Of a stretch of DNA of 64,000 nucleotides, positions 1-10,385 are shown piece by piece; the stretch's first letter is position 1; each line of letters begins with the position of its first letter. Below the pieces are notes generated by a model. That model ran no database searches. It saw nothing but the letters and a program-made list of their open reading frames with translations, and was not told the origin of the DNA. Origin of the DNA: Rhipicephalus microplus (Eukaryota; Arthropoda; Arachnida; Ixodida; Ixodidae); the NCBI RefSeq assembly GCF_043290135.1, contig NC_134702.1, positions 188,388,491-188,452,490 of the forward strand, read 5' to 3'. Made by a program: the position numbers and the translations under genes.

Positions 1-218
1 GCCTCCTACGGTAATGTTTGAGTAATACATGCAGTGATTATGAAATGCGATGACAACCAAAGAGCCCCCCTATGAGGGCCTGAATGATGTATTGCCCCAA
101 GGTACATATTCGGGGTGCCTTGCTACAAGAGCTCTCCATCCTCGCCTGCCTGTTGGCTGCCTAAAGGGCCCCACAGCACTCGGAAACACTTGCTCAATTG
201 GATGCTCCCACGACAGTA
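1..218. other. Unassigned flank left of Ty3-1
   Basis: Both strands hold only short open frames here and no motif that I recognise. The stretch is the left flank of the Ty3-1 insertion and runs into an (AAAC)n tract. Confidence 0.5.
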
Positions 219-240
219 ACAAACAAACAAACAAACAAAC
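219..240 (+). repeat. (AAAC)n microsatellite, left part of the Ty3-1 target
   Basis: Five to six AAAC units directly abut the LTR that starts at 241. The same motif resumes right of the other LTR at about 5508, so the element landed inside one (AAAC)n tract. The target-site duplication cannot be delimited because the target is itself repetitive. Confidence 0.9.
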
Positions 241-385
241 TGTGAGGAGGTTTATTAGCCGTTAAAGACAGCGACGAGACAGCGTGAAGAACCGTCCAGC
301 GATCGGCACAGCAACGAACCGAAGCACGAGCGGAGAGAGAGCCGGGCGTTGGCAATGCTGCTCGCTGCAGGCACATCTTCTTCTT
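241..385 (-). repeat. Ty3-1 3' LTR
   Basis: Identical to 5360-5504 except for one base. Read on the minus strand it ends in CACA after an AATAAA polyadenylation motif (complement at about 252-257). The exact inner edge is uncertain by a few bases: homology stops at 385, while a TG-start edge would lie near 389. Confidence 0.93.
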
Positions 386-402
386 GACAATCGCCCCCGC
401 TG
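386..402 (-). promoter_or_regulatory. Candidate polypurine tract of Ty3-1
   Basis: On the minus strand a G-rich run (AGCGGGGGCGA) sits directly upstream of the 3' LTR, where the plus-strand primer of an LTR element is expected. It is short and interrupted by pyrimidines, so it is called mainly from position. Confidence 0.45.
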
Positions 403-424
403 AAAAAGGAGCCATCCTGGCGAC

Positions 425-3400
425 TTAAGAAGTTTCAGGCAAAGGCTCATAGTACGGTTTCAGTCGGGAAACATGGACGATGTCACGTGCGCGCCGGCGC
501 ATGTCGTCCGATCGAGAAACTGGTTCAATTAGGAAATTAACCGGAGAGGTTTTCTCCAAAACGGTGTAAGGCCCCTCGTACCGGGGGACAAGTTTTGAGG
601 AGAGTCCCGGTGTTTGGTATGGGATGGCAAGCCACACAAGAGACCCTGGGGCATAGCTGGGATCCGGAAGAGAGGTGCTACGGGTTTCTTTCTGGCGTTG
701 TTGCTCTTCCGAGGTGAACGCACGGGCGAGCTGGCGGCACTCTTCGGCTTGTCTAGCAGCATCGGAGATAGGTGGACACTCGGAAGCATCAGGACGGTAA
801 GGAAGTAGGGTATCAATTGTATGGGAAGGCTCACGTCCGTAAAGAAGAAAGAAAGGTGAGAATCCCGTGGTGGTTTGTATTGCGGTGTTATATGCGAACG
901 TGACGTATGGGAGAACACGGTCCCAGTTGCTATGATCTGATGCCACGTACATTGAGAGCATATCACCTAGCGTGCGGTTGAACCGTTCCGTGAGTCCGTT
1001 AGTCTGCGGGTGGTGTGCTGTCGTTTTCCGATGAATGACGTGGCATTCCGAAAGCAGAGTTTCGACGACCTCGGAAAGGAAAGCGCGGCCTCTGTCACTA
1101 AGGAGCTCTCGAGGTGCACCATGTCGAAGGATAAAGCGTTGCAAAATGAAAGAGGCGACATCCTGAGCTGTAGCGCTCGGCAAAGCGGCTGTTTTGGCGT
1201 AGCGTGTCAGGTGGTCAACCGCCAATATAATCCACCGATTACCATTTGGCGTCAATGGAAGGGGACCGTAGAGGTCAACGCCGACGCGATCAAATGGCTT
1301 GGCAGGGCATGGAAGTGGCTGCAATGCGCCAGTCGCACGTGGCAGTGTTGATTTACGTCGCTGGCAGTCAGGACAGCACTGCACGAATTTACGTACAAAA
1401 TTGTACATGCCGCGCCAGTAATAGCGATGGCGAAGGCGTTCATATGGTTTGAACACTCCGGCGTGGCCACATTGCGGATCGTCGTGAAGGGAGGCGCATA
1501 CTTGCGATCTTAAAATGCGTGGAATGACCAGCAACCACCGGCGGCCATCGGGAGCGTAGTTGCGTCGATGAAGAAGTTGATCGCGGATGGCGAAATGGAA
1601 AGCTTGACGTCGGAGGGATCGAGATACTGGAAGGTTGGGCGTGCCAGATAAATATTCGATAAGAGAGGCGATCCACGGGTCACGACGTTGTTCGGTGGCA
1701 ATCGAGTCGAGATTTAGCGATGACAAGGTCTGGAAGCAAGTGTTTTCGCACGTCTGATCTGGTGGTAAAGGTGAGCGGGACAGGGCATCAGCGTCAGAGT
1801 GTTTGCGTCCACAGCGGTATACGACGCGAATGTCGTACTCCTGGATGCGGAGTGCCCATCGCGCAAGGCGGCCAGAAGGGTCTTTCAACGTGGAGAGCCA
1901 GCAAAGCGCGTGGTGATCAGTTACTACATCGAACGGGCGGCCGTATAAGTACGGCCGGAACTTTCCAAGCGCCCACACCAGAGCCAAACACTCTTTTTCT
2001 GTCATGCTGTAATTAGTTTCGGCTTTCGTCAGAGTGCGGCTAGCGTAGGCTACAACGTATTCTGAATAGCCGGGCTTTCGTTGAGCGAGGACAGCGCCTA
2101 GCCCGACGCCGCTGGCGTTGGTGTGCACTTCGGTAGGAGCCGTCGGGTCGAAGTGGCGAAGAATAGGTGGGGTAGTGAGCAGACGGCGCAGAGTAGTGAA
2201 GACAACGTCACATGCAGGGGACCAGGAGGTGAGGTTCACGTCACCGCGAAGAAGCTGGGTTAACAGAGACATGATAGATGCGAAATTTCGAACAAAGCGC
2301 CGGAAATAGGAGCATAGGCCTACAAAACTGCGAAGTTCTTTCATGGTCGTCGGCTTGGGAAATTCTGCGACTGCTCGAAGTTTTGCTGGCTCTGGTAATA
2401 CGCCGTGCTTGGACACGATGTGGCCTAGGATGACGAGCTCGCGTGCAGCAAAGCGGCATTTTTTCAGATTAAGCTGCAGACCAGCGTTGGTCAGACAACT
2501 CAAAACGTGCCTGAGGCGAAGGAGGTGCGTAGGAAAGTCGTGGGGGAAAACCACGACATCGTCGAGGTAACAGAGGCACATATTCCATTTGAGGCCACGT
2601 AGCGTATTATCTATAAGACGTTCAAACGTGGCAGGCGCGTTACAAAGCCCAAAGGGCATGACGTTAAATTCATATAGTCCGTCTGGTGTAATAAATGCCG
2701 TTTTTTGGCGATCGGCTTCTGCCATTGGGACCTGCCAGTAGCCAGACCGCAAATCTAGCGACGAGAAAAATTCCGCTCCGTGAAGGGTGTCAATGGCGTC
2801 ATCAATGCGCGGCAAAGGATAGACGTCCTTGCGGGTTATCTTATTCAAACGACGATAGTCCACGCAAAATCGGATAGATCCGCCTTTCTTACACACCAGG
2901 ACGACGGGAGACACCCAGGGACTGTGAGATGGTCGAATGACGTCTCTACGAAGCATATCTTCGACTTGATCGTTGATGACGCGGCGCTCTTCAGCGGAGA
3001 CACGGTATGGCCTTTGACGCAGTGGCTGGTGTAGGCCGGTGTCAACATGATGTTTGACTTGTGATGTGCGGCCCAGTTGAGGTTGCGACACATCGAACGA
3101 ACTCCTGAACTCATGCAGAAGATCCAGGAGCTCGGCATGTTCGGTGGGAGTGAGAGTGTCGGCGATGGCGCTGGAAAACGTATCATCGGACGACTCCCCG
3201 AGTGCCGACAGTGCTTTGGGATGGTCGCAGTAGTCGTCCGGGACATCAAACAAAAACGAAAGGTCGAGATCCTGCACGCGGCCGAGACATTCCCCCGCAA
3301 GCAATGTGACAGGCGTGGAAAGCGGATTGCTTACGAACATGTTGCTTCTTCCGGCGGCAAGGTCAATTGTTGCGAAAGGCAGCGGCAAAGCTCGACGACA

Positions 3401-3883
3401 TTTGAAGATATCGGAAGGCATAAAAAGAACTGTAGCGTCAGTGTAGGCGTTGCATGAAACGGGAACAAGGGCGAAATTTCCAGGCGGAATATCGGTATCT
3501 TCATGAACGAGCAACTTCGGCGGCTGATGAGGAGCGTCCGGTAGTGGGACATCACACAAGGGTGAAAACTCAACTTCAGCGCGTGCGCAGTCTATGACGG
3601 CATTATGGCGGGATAGGAAGTCCCACCCGAGGATGACGTCATGCGAACAGACAGGAAGAACAATAAACTCCACGATGTAAAGAATGCCTTCGATGGATAC
3701 TCTTTCAGTGCAGGCTGCGAGAGGCGTTACCTGCTGTGCGCTTGCGGTGTGAAGCGACAGTCCCGAAAGCGGCGTCGTTACTTTGCGTAATAAACGGCAG
3801 AGATTAGCGGCAATAACAGAAACAGCGGCGCCAGTGTCCACAAGGGCGAAAGTACAATAACCTTCAACAGTTACTGCGACCAC
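425..3883 (-). CDS. Ty3-1 Pol polyprotein (PR-RT-RNaseH-IN)
   Basis: This polyprotein would process Gag, copy the element's RNA to DNA and integrate it. Residues are counted from a GTG at 3883. The protease motif VDTGA is at about 15-19. Reverse transcriptase spans about 290-470, with [10 protein letters not shown] (Asp377) and CYLDD (Asp441/442) intact. RNase H starts near 580, but its first motif reads HTNAS: Asn589 replaces the expected Asp. Integrase has an H-x6-H...C-x2-C finger (His800, His807, Cys837, Cys840) and a D-D-35-E triad (Asp870, Asp930, Glu966), then a GPY module near 1090. The frame is -1 relative to gag and is open back across the gag stop, so GTG is only the track start; expression by -1 frameshifting is inferred. 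No C-terminal chromodomain is evident. Confidence 0.95.
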   Translation of the reverse strand: MVAVTVEGYCTFALVDTGAAVSVIAANLCRLLRKVTTPLSGLSLHTASAQQVTPLAACTERVSIEGILYIVEFIVLPVCSHDVILGWDFLSRHNAVIDCARAEVEFSPLCDVPLPDAPHQPPKLLVHEDTDIPPGNFALVPVSCNAYTDATVLFMPSDIFKCRRALPLPFATIDLAAGRSNMFVSNPLSTPVTLLAGECLGRVQDLDLSFLFDVPDDYCDHPKALSALGESSDDTFSSAIADTLTPTEHAELLDLLHEFRSSFDVSQPQLGRTSQVKHHVDTGLHQPLRQRPYRVSAEERRVINDQVEDMLRRDVIRPSHSPWVSPVVLVCKKGGSIRFCVDYRRLNKITRKDVYPLPRIDDAIDTLHGAEFFSSLDLRSGYWQVPMAEADRQKTAFITPDGLYEFNVMPFGLCNAPATFERLIDNTLRGLKWNMCLCYLDDVVVFPHDFPTHLLRLRHVLSCLTNAGLQLNLKKCRFAARELVILGHIVSKHGVLPEPAKLRAVAEFPKPTTMKELRSFVGLCSYFRRFVRNFASIMSLLTQLLRGDVNLTSWSPACDVVFTTLRRLLTTPPILRHFDPTAPTEVHTNASGVGLGAVLAQRKPGYSEYVVAYASRTLTKAETNYSMTEKECLALVWALGKFRPYLYGRPFDVVTDHHALCWLSTLKDPSGRLARWALRIQEYDIRVVYRCGRKHSDADALSRSPLPPDQTCENTCFQTLSSLNLDSIATEQRRDPWIASLIEYLSGTPNLPVSRSLRRQAFHFAIRDQLLHRRNYAPDGRRWLLVIPRILRSQVCASLHDDPQCGHAGVFKPYERLRHRYYWRGMYNFVRKFVQCCPDCQRRKSTLPRATGALQPLPCPAKPFDRVGVDLYGPLPLTPNGNRWIILAVDHLTRYAKTAALPSATAQDVASFILQRFILRHGAPRELLSDRGRAFLSEVVETLLSECHVIHRKTTAHHPQTNGLTERFNRTLGDMLSMYVASDHSNWDRVLPYVTFAYNTAIQTTTGFSPFFLLYGREPSHTIDTLLPYRPDASECPPISDAARQAEECRQLARAFTSEEQQRQKETRSTSLPDPSYAPGSLVWLAIPYQTPGLSSKLVPRYEGPYTVLEKTSPVNFLIEPVSRSDDMRRRARDIVHVSRLKPYYEPLPETS

Positions 3884-3954
3884 GTTAGCGGGAGAGGAGC
3901 AAGGGCTTAGACAGTTCGAAAACGGCGCAGTTCTTGCTTCTTGAACTGCGTTGC

Positions 3955-5289
3955 TTAGTTTTCCTGGTCAGAAGGTCTGGGCCGGCGACGCATGGGGGAG
4001 GGCAATCGCCGACGAGGAGAGGGTGCGCGTTGCGGCTGGAAGTCAAGGTGGTCAGTAGGCGCATAGCGAGGTGGTGAGACCGGCCCGTATTGGACGAAGG
4101 GTTGGCTGCCGGGATGCGACGACCGGGCATAGTTGCCGAACGTCTGAGGTCGACGGCGGCAGTAGCGAGCAACGTGTCCGGGAGTGAAGCAAGCGTAGCA
4201 AATTGGTCGGTTATCGGGCGTCCTCCAGGGATTGGCGACTGGTGCTGCCGCCCAAGGTGCAGTATAAGCAGCCGGGTGTGCGGGCTGTGAGCGCGTGGTG
4301 TAGGGTGGTTGCGGGAGCCTACGTACAGCGTCTGCATATGTGAGCGGCGCGGCTACGGGCTGCATCTCTTGCGAAAAGGTGACAGGAGGAGCCACAGGCT
4401 GCGTTGCATAGGTGAGGGGCGCGGCCACAGGCTGAATGGCTGGCGGATAGGCGACAGGAGCGCCTACCGGCTGTGCGACACCCGGGCAGTGACCACGGCT
4501 AGATAGAGGTGGCTCGTAGTGCGCAAGAGGAACAGCTTGTGCAACCTCTTCCGATATAGCAGTGCGAAGCGGGACAGGTAGACGGGTGGTGGTCTCGTGA
4601 GTGAAGGGCACTAGGGAAAGTTGGCGGGCGACTTCCTCACGGATGAAGGCTCGGACTTGCTGAAGCAATGGTGAATTGTCGGGCATGGAGTCAAAACTGG
4701 ACAGCGACTCACCACCAGGCTGAGGCTGCCTAGTCAGAGTGCGTTGCTTCTCCAGCTCGTCGTAGCTCTGACATAAGCTGACGACTTCAGAAACTGTGAT
4801 TGGATTCCTTGCCAAGAGCATTTGAAATGCGCCGTCTTCGATGCCCTTCAGGATGTTTTTGACCTTGTCAGATTCGGGCATGGTGTCATTCACACGTCGA
4901 CAAAGGTCGACAACGTCCTCAATATAGCTGGTAAAGGTCTCGCCAGTCTGCTGAGAGCGGACGCGCAAGCGCTGTTCTGCCCTCTGCTTGCGGACAGCTG
5001 GCCGACCGAACACTTCAGCAAATGACGTCTTGAAGACGCTCCATGTGGGGATGTTGTGTTTGTGGTTATTAAACCACAATTTGGCGACGCCAGTGAGATA
5101 AAATATCACGTGGCCCAGCTTGTCGGCTTCAACCCACTTATTGTTGGCGCTCACCAGTTCGTAGTGCTCGAGCCAGTCTTCGAAGTCGGTCCCTTCCGCA
5201 CCGCTGAAGACCTTCGGCTCCCGTAGCCTAGGATGGCCAGTGTAGTTGAACTGAAGCGAAGGCGTCGATGTAGTGGCGTTGGCAGTCAT
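3955..5289 (-). CDS. Ty3-1 Gag (capsid-nucleocapsid)
   Basis: Structural protein that would form the particle and bind element RNA. The frame is open from 5358, but the first ATG is at 5289 ([12 protein letters not shown]), giving 444 residues. A retrotransposon-gag capsid region covers about residues 20-180 and includes [10 protein letters not shown] and [10 protein letters not shown] Pro/Val/Ala-rich segment at about 273-320 has repeated [14 protein letters not shown] units. One CCHC knuckle, [14 protein letters not shown], lies at about 364-377, followed by a basic Arg/Pro-rich tail. The stop at 3955-3957 overlaps the upstream extension of the pol frame. No internal stop or frameshift is present. 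Confidence 0.94.
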   Translation of the reverse strand: MTANATTSTPSLQFNYTGHPRLREPKVFSGAEGTDFEDWLEHYELVSANNKWVEADKLGHVIFYLTGVAKLWFNNHKHNIPTWSVFKTSFAEVFGRPAVRKQRAEQRLRVRSQQTGETFTSYIEDVVDLCRRVNDTMPESDKVKNILKGIEDGAFQMLLARNPITVSEVVSLCQSYDELEKQRTLTRQPQPGGESLSSFDSMPDNSPLLQQVRAFIREEVARQLSLVPFTHETTTRLPVPLRTAISEEVAQAVPLAHYEPPLSSRGHCPGVAQPVGAPVAYPPAIQPVAAPLTYATQPVAPPVTFSQEMQPVAAPLTYADAVRRLPQPPYTTRSQPAHPAAYTAPWAAAPVANPWRTPDNRPICYACFTPGHVARYCRRRPQTFGNYARSSHPGSQPFVQYGPVSPPRYAPTDHLDFQPQRAPSPRRRLPSPMRRRPRPSDQEN

Positions 5290-5342
5290 GACAGGTAGTA
5301 GCGTGCGGCTTCGCAGCTCCAGCGTGTAGCAACGGGGATTAA

Positions 5343-5357
5343 CAGCACCTTCCACCA
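5343..5357 (-). promoter_or_regulatory. Candidate primer-binding site of Ty3-1
   Basis: On the minus strand the sequence TGGTGGAAGGTGC starts two bases after the 5' LTR ends at 5360. Primer-binding sites of LTR elements sit here and begin TGG, complementary to a tRNA 3' CCA. I cannot name the tRNA from the sequence alone. Confidence 0.45.
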
Positions 5358-5359
5358 AA

Positions 5360-5504
5360 TGTGAGGAGGTTTATTAGCCGTTAAAGACAGCGACGAGACA
5401 GCGTGAAGAACCGTCCAGCGATCGGCACAGCAACGAACCGAAGCACGAGCGGAGAGAGAGCCGGGCGTTGGCGATGCTGCTCGCTGCAGGCACATCTTCT
5501 TCTT
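5360..5504 (-). repeat. Ty3-1 5' LTR
   Basis: The 5' LTR of the minus-strand element, 144/145 identical to 241-385. No clear TATA box is seen on the minus strand. An AATAAA lies near its downstream (lower-coordinate) end. Confidence 0.93.
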
Positions 5505-5507
5505 CAC

Positions 5508-5615
5508 CAAACAAACAAACAAACAAACAAACAAACAAACAAACAAACAAACAAACAAACAAACAAACAAACAAACAAACAAACAAACAAAGAAAATAAA
5601 CAAACAAACAAACAA
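5508..5615 (+). repeat. (AAAC)n microsatellite
   Basis: About 26 units of AAAC with one interruption (AGAAAAT near 5591). It is the right-hand continuation of the tract that received Ty3-1. Long open frames here on both strands are low-complexity artefacts. Confidence 0.97.
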
Positions 5616-5738
5616 ATGAAACATGCTATCGCATGACGCCTCCAAGCATTGAAAAAAAGGACCCCGCGTGCATTGGTTTGTTTACTGAAGCAGTGCACTA
5701 GCTTTCAACCGATTCACCCTCACTTCTGTCAAGTTCGG

Positions 5739-6071
5739 CGTGCGTGCGTGCGTGCGTGCGTGCGTATGTATGTATGTATGTATGTATGTATGTATGTATG
5801 TATGTATGTATGTATGTATGTATGTATGTATGTATGTATGTATGCATGCATGCTAGCATGTATGTATGTATGTATGTATGTATGTATGTATGTATGTATG
5901 TATGTATGTATGTATGTATGTATGTATGTATGTATGTATGTATGTATGTATGTATGTATGTATGTATGTATGTATGTATGTACGTACGTACGTACGTACG
6001 TACGTACGTACGTATGTATGTATGTATGTATGTACGTATGTATGTATGTATGTATGTATGTATGTATGTAT
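5739..6071 (+). repeat. (TGCG)n/(TATG)n compound microsatellite
   Basis: It begins with (TGCG)n at about 5739-5764 and then (TATG)n to 6071. It is interrupted by a GCATGCATGCTAGC patch near 5845 and by (TACG)n at about 5982-6012. It is open in all frames but non-coding. Confidence 0.97.
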
Positions 6072-7310
6072 CCAGCACTCATTTCTGCTGCAGGTTTTCC
6101 TAATGGCTCCCGGTGTGTCGCTTCTCGTTCGCCGGCCTCAAGCGAATCTCGAGCACAGTGTGGAGTGCGTGTATTGTTTGGTTGCTTCAGAGCACCAGAC
6201 AAGGTTTATTTTAAAGAATCACTCACCAAGTATGAAAATTTTGATCTGACATGCGCAATGCGTACATGAGATGTTCATGATCACGTCTGTCAAAATTTGC
6301 AATACTACGCACAGCGGAAATGTGTCAAGTTTCAAGATGAACACTGCTCCCGCTTCCTTTTGCGGGCGGGCACCAAGAGAACGAGGGCACGACGTGTGCG
6401 TATAAACAGCCCTACGTACACGGCAACGCAGTAACGTTGGTCCTCTACGTAGACGACGTATGATCTGACGTTGAGGACAGGGGCACGTGACATGGCGAAA
6501 ATTATTTAACACGCGTAGTTACGTGTTTGTTGCTTGAAGAGATCAATAAATCTCTAGATAAATAATGAGACGCACTAAGATAATGTGAGCAATCATTTTT
6601 TTTATTTTTTTCCTCGTGAATTGCAACGACATGCGGGGATACTGTGCAAGCGTTTCGCATGTGTTCGTGCCCCTGCGGTTTCGAGGTCAGCGGATCGAGC
6701 AGACGACAGCCATGGAACACTCCTACGCATTCGCGCACTCATTGTGCTCATCAATTCTACCACGTCTAAGCCAGCGTTTCTAAACCATCTCGCAGAAACA
6801 GGCAGTAAACGTCAAAAGAACGCTGGTCAAAAAAAAACGAAAAAAAACGCCGCTCGCGTGCACGGGGGTTGGGCTTGCTCGGACACGTCATGCGCACGTG
6901 ACCTCTTGATCGGATGCCGGAGAGAGTAGGGAAGAGATTTGGCTTGCGAAGGCTTCGATCTCGCCTCCTCTCAACCTCATTTCGCGCCGCTTCAAAAAAT
7001 CAGTTTTTTCAGCTCGTAAAGAGCCGATTGAAAAAATTGTGGCAAAATGTTTCTCATCGGACACCCAACAACTTCCACGGTCTAACTAAAATTTGGTATG
7101 GGGCCTGGTGAATGGCCCTTTAAGAGTGAGCAACGGGGTTCTTTCCAATCGTGTCGGTTGCGTTTGCTCGCAAGAGTAGGATTGTGCGCGCACTTTTTTT
7201 AGTGATCTGTGACTCTCTGTTTGCGTATAAACCGCTATACTACAAGTGGAAAAAAATAAGATTTCTTTGTGTGGAGGAGACAATAATGCCCGTGGAGCAA
7301 CCCCGAGCCT
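6072..7310. other. Intergenic, no gene recognised
   Basis: No frame with recognisable homology is seen on either strand. The stretch at about 6985-7125, containing TGGTGAATGGCCCTTTAA, resembles a dispersed repeat I recall from tick contigs; this is memory, not a search. A-rich runs occur at 6827-6848. Confidence 0.4.
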
Positions 7311-7520
7311 CTGTCTGTGCGTACAGACAAACGGACAGAGGCACGGACGCACAGACGGAATGCCTTATAGATAAACGGATGGACAGAAGCACGGAAAGAC
7401 AGGCAGACTGAGAGATGGGTGAGAATGTGGATGGACAGGCGGACCGATGGACGCACGGACGGACAAACGGAAGTACAGACGGACAGACAGACGCATGTAC
7501 GGAAGCACGGACGTGCGCTT
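7311..7520 (+). repeat. Decayed ACGG/ACAG tetranucleotide tract
   Basis: Many near-copies of CGGACAGA, GCACGGA and ACGGACGG in loose tandem, interrupted by unrelated bases. It looks like an old (GGAC)n-type microsatellite with many substitutions. The Cys/Ser/Val-rich open frames on the minus strand here are by-products. Confidence 0.75.
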
Positions 7521-7995
7521 CTCCCCATTCATCATTATTCACTCCATGAATATGCTTTTAAAACCACTGACGCCATCTAGTTATAATATTCCCATGGACA
7601 TATACACACAACGACTTCTATTGAGCAACTCATAAACGAGAGGTGACTACATTATACTACTGCGACTGCAGAGAACAACCGAAGGCCTAAGGAGCGTCGT
7701 CTCTAAAAAGAAGATCATCTCGATGTTGCACGTTAGTTAAAAGAATAAATGCGCGCACACGGTAATTGAACGATGAGGTGATGTCAGAAAAATAACTGAA
7801 CAGTAGAAAAACTATATACGCCCGGACATAAGGCTTCATTCGCACGACATGGGCTATGTCATAGCGTGGTTGTGTTCATGTTGACGTAGCAGTGTCGGGA
7901 ACTGCTTCGCAGTTTGTCACTCACGTGGCGCAATACTTCACGCAGACTAAAATGTGTGCTTAGTAACTTTCCGGGGAGGCCACGGGGAACCACGA
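7521..7995. other. Intergenic, no gene recognised
   Basis: AT-rich DNA directly upstream of the RTE-like LINE fragment. Nothing recognisable is seen. Confidence 0.4.
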
Positions 7996-8540
7996 GACTG
8001 AAGTAACTAGAAGAATAAGAATGGGGTGGAGCACATTCGGCAGGCACTCTCAAATTATGACAAGTAGATTGCCACTGTCCCTCAAGAGGAAGGTATATAA
8101 CAGCTGTATATTGCCGGTACTTAGCTACGGAGCAGAAACCTGGAGACTCACAAAGAGGGTTCAACTTAAATTGAGGACAACGCAGCGAGCAATGGAAAGA
8201 AAAATGGTAGGTGTAAACTTAAAAGACAAGAAGAGAGCAGAGTGGATTAGGGGACAAACGGGAGTTAAGGATATCATAGCTGCAATAAAGAAGAGGAAAT
8301 GGACATGGGCCGGGCATGTAGCACGTAGACAGGATTACCGCTGGTCATTAAGGGTCACCAACTAGATTCTCAGAGAAGGGAAGCGGGGTAGGGGGAGACA
8401 GAAGGTTAGGTGGGCAGATGAGATTAAGAAGTTTGCGGGTATAAATTGGCAACGGCAAGCACAGGACCGGGTTAACTGGCGGAACATGGGAGAGGCCTTT
8501 GTCCTGCAGTGGACCTAGACAGGCTGATGATGATGCGATT
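7996..8540 (+). mobile_element. 5'-truncated RTE-like LINE, 3' end of ORF2
   Basis: Translation from about 8000 gives the C-terminus of a non-LTR reverse transcriptase: LPLSLKRKVYNSCILPVLSY, then WTWAGHVARRQD, and after one stop VRWADEIKKFAG, QDRVNWRN and MGEAFVLQWT. The frame is interrupted by a TAG at about 8360, where this family usually has Trp. It ends at TAG about 8516 and is followed by a short TGATGATGATG tail, as RTE-type elements commonly show. The endonuclease and catalytic RT motifs are absent, so the copy is dead on arrival. Clade assignment is from remembered family features. Confidence 0.8.
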
Positions 8541-8953
8541 GCAAGGGAGTGCTCATAGTCTAGTGGCCGCGCCTGGAAACGGTGCTAACAGGGCATGGAC
8601 TCCGAGATTAGCCGGTGGCGCCCCGTTGCTACGGCCGTCCCATTTGGAAGGTCGCCCAGTGGTGAAGTAATTTTGTCACCTTCTGAAGGTTCAGCGAGGT
8701 GACAATTTTTCTCCACGAGTCTAGCGGTGCTCATTAGCCTGGAACAGTGCGATATTTCAGTCCTTTCAGTCACGACATCGACCTTGTTGGTTTCAGTGGC
8801 GCCATAGCTGCGGATTCAGTAGTAGACCTACTTGATGGTTGAATTTTGCTGCTGTTTGAGGGATAAAGTGTCTGAATCTACTGACTTTCTGTATTTTCTG
8901 CATCAACATTCGTGAAAGCTGCTACTTTTCAGTATAGAGTTTGATTTGGTGTA

Positions 8954-9028
8954 ATGGCGGACGAAAAAAGAGAGGAAGCCATCAACTTGGTCAAACGACA
9001 TTGCAAAAGAACTGCTAAGAATGCGTTA
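8954..9028 (+). CDS. Candidate first coding exon (weak)
   Basis: An ATG with G at -3 and G at +4 opens a 25-codon frame starting MADEKREEAINLVKRHC. It ends in phase 0 at a GTGAGC that could be a splice donor at 9029. The peptide is Lys/Arg/Glu-rich and not low complexity. No downstream exon could be paired with it, and the family is unknown. It may be chance. Confidence 0.2.
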
Positions 9029-10295
9029 GTGAGCCTTTTTTTTCAAATGAACAGCTTGAACAACTGAATAGCAGACAAAAAATACCAGTTCATACCCACG
9101 TTTTCCATGCATTTTCTTTTATTGAGAACTTAAAAACAATTATGCCAAGGAAAGTATGCGGTATTTTGCTAGAAGCAATTGCAAATGTGACATAAAGAAA
9201 TGTGGATGAACAGATGACTTGCCGCAAGCAGGGACCGATTTTGCAACCTTCGAATAAAACGTGAGCTGTTCTACCAACTAGGATAGGGTATGCATTTGCA
9301 TTAAACGTGGGCGCCCCATTCAGCGAAGCCTGTTGCTATTGTGGCAAGTGTGGGACACTCATTTTTGCCTATTGCTGTCGCGTAGCACGTGACCTTATAA
9401 CAAGCTGGCAGCTTACCAATAATTTCTTGCATACAACCTGAAGGCACCGTCAAATGGGACCCTCACTATGAATAAAGGAAAGAAGGATAATTTGAAGAGC
9501 TCGGTTTTTTTGTTGGAAACAATAATGAAAGTGAAAGACAATTATGCCGAGAATTTTATTTAAAGTAATTTTTAATGTAAATGTGAAGAAAGAAAAGCGG
9601 ATGGAAAGATAACTTGCCGTGTGCAGGTACTGAACCTAAACTTATCTAACAAAAAAACGAGCCCTTAAAATAACATTCTTGGCGTTCTTTTTTTTGACAT
9701 TTCTCTCTTTTGCTATGCGCGCCTTAAAGTAGAATTCGATGGCTACCTTCGCTGGAATGTGCAAGGGTGAACAAGCACTAAACAAGCCTACAGCACTAAA
9801 CGAGTCTGTGAGCCAGTGTTTGCGTGTGTGAAGTACTTTTGCAGGAAAGCCTTTCGCAAATTTTGAAATCACATTGTCATTTCACAAGAAATTCACTGCA
9901 CAAGTGTCAGCGAGTGGAGTTTGCAAATGAACAGCCTTCGACTACAGCTAAACTACCGGAGCAAATGATTTCTTTCCATGCTACACTCCCCCACTTTTCC
10001 CCTCTGCCAATTCTCTTTTTTTCTGAGTATACAAAACTAACTGAACTTGCCCACAACTAAGTGGAACATTCAGGCAGTGCTTTTTGGAAAGGCTTCGAGG
10101 CGCTTTCCCTGGAATGCACATAGGGGCAGAAAATCATTCTATGCAACATAGTTTATGGAAAAACATTGCAACATGAAGGAGACATTGGCTATGTGGCATA
10201 TACTGCCAGAATAAATATCGCAAAAACACGTGTGATGAAGATACAGTGATGAATATAATATATTGTGATAATGTTTGGCATCTCACCTCCCAAAC

Positions 10296-10385
10296 TACGA
10301 CTTGATTACGAGAGACGCCGTAGTGGAGGGCTTCAAAATTTTGACCACCTGGGGTTCTTTAACGTGCATTTGATCGACAATAAAA
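10296..10385 (+). repeat. Dispersed-repeat-like block
   Basis: The segment around GACCACCTGGGGTTCTTTAA matches, as I remember it, a short sequence found many times in tick and other arthropod genomes. No copy elsewhere in this window was noticed, so the call depends on recollection. Confidence 0.35.

Larger units (their letters stand above)
241..5504 (-). mobile_element. Ty3-1: complete Ty3/gypsy LTR retrotransposon
   Basis: A 5.26-kb element on the minus strand is bounded by two 145-bp direct repeats at 241-385 and 5360-5504. Inside, in order, are gag (3955-5289) and pol (425-3883: protease, reverse transcriptase, RNase H, integrase), the Ty3/gypsy order. There is no envelope-like frame. 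The LTRs differ at one position (A at 354, G in the other copy at about 5473), so insertion was recent. Both long frames are uninterrupted, but the RNase H domain lacks one catalytic aspartate. The element lies within an (AAAC)n microsatellite. Confidence 0.96.

Noticed and set aside
5360..5504. Exact target-site duplication of Ty3-1
   Set aside because: Both flanks are (AAAC)n, so any 4-5 bp match is uninformative.
5286..6249. Long (FVCL)n, (YVCM)n and (THTY)n open frames
   Set aside because: Translation of (AAAC)n and (TATG)n microsatellites.
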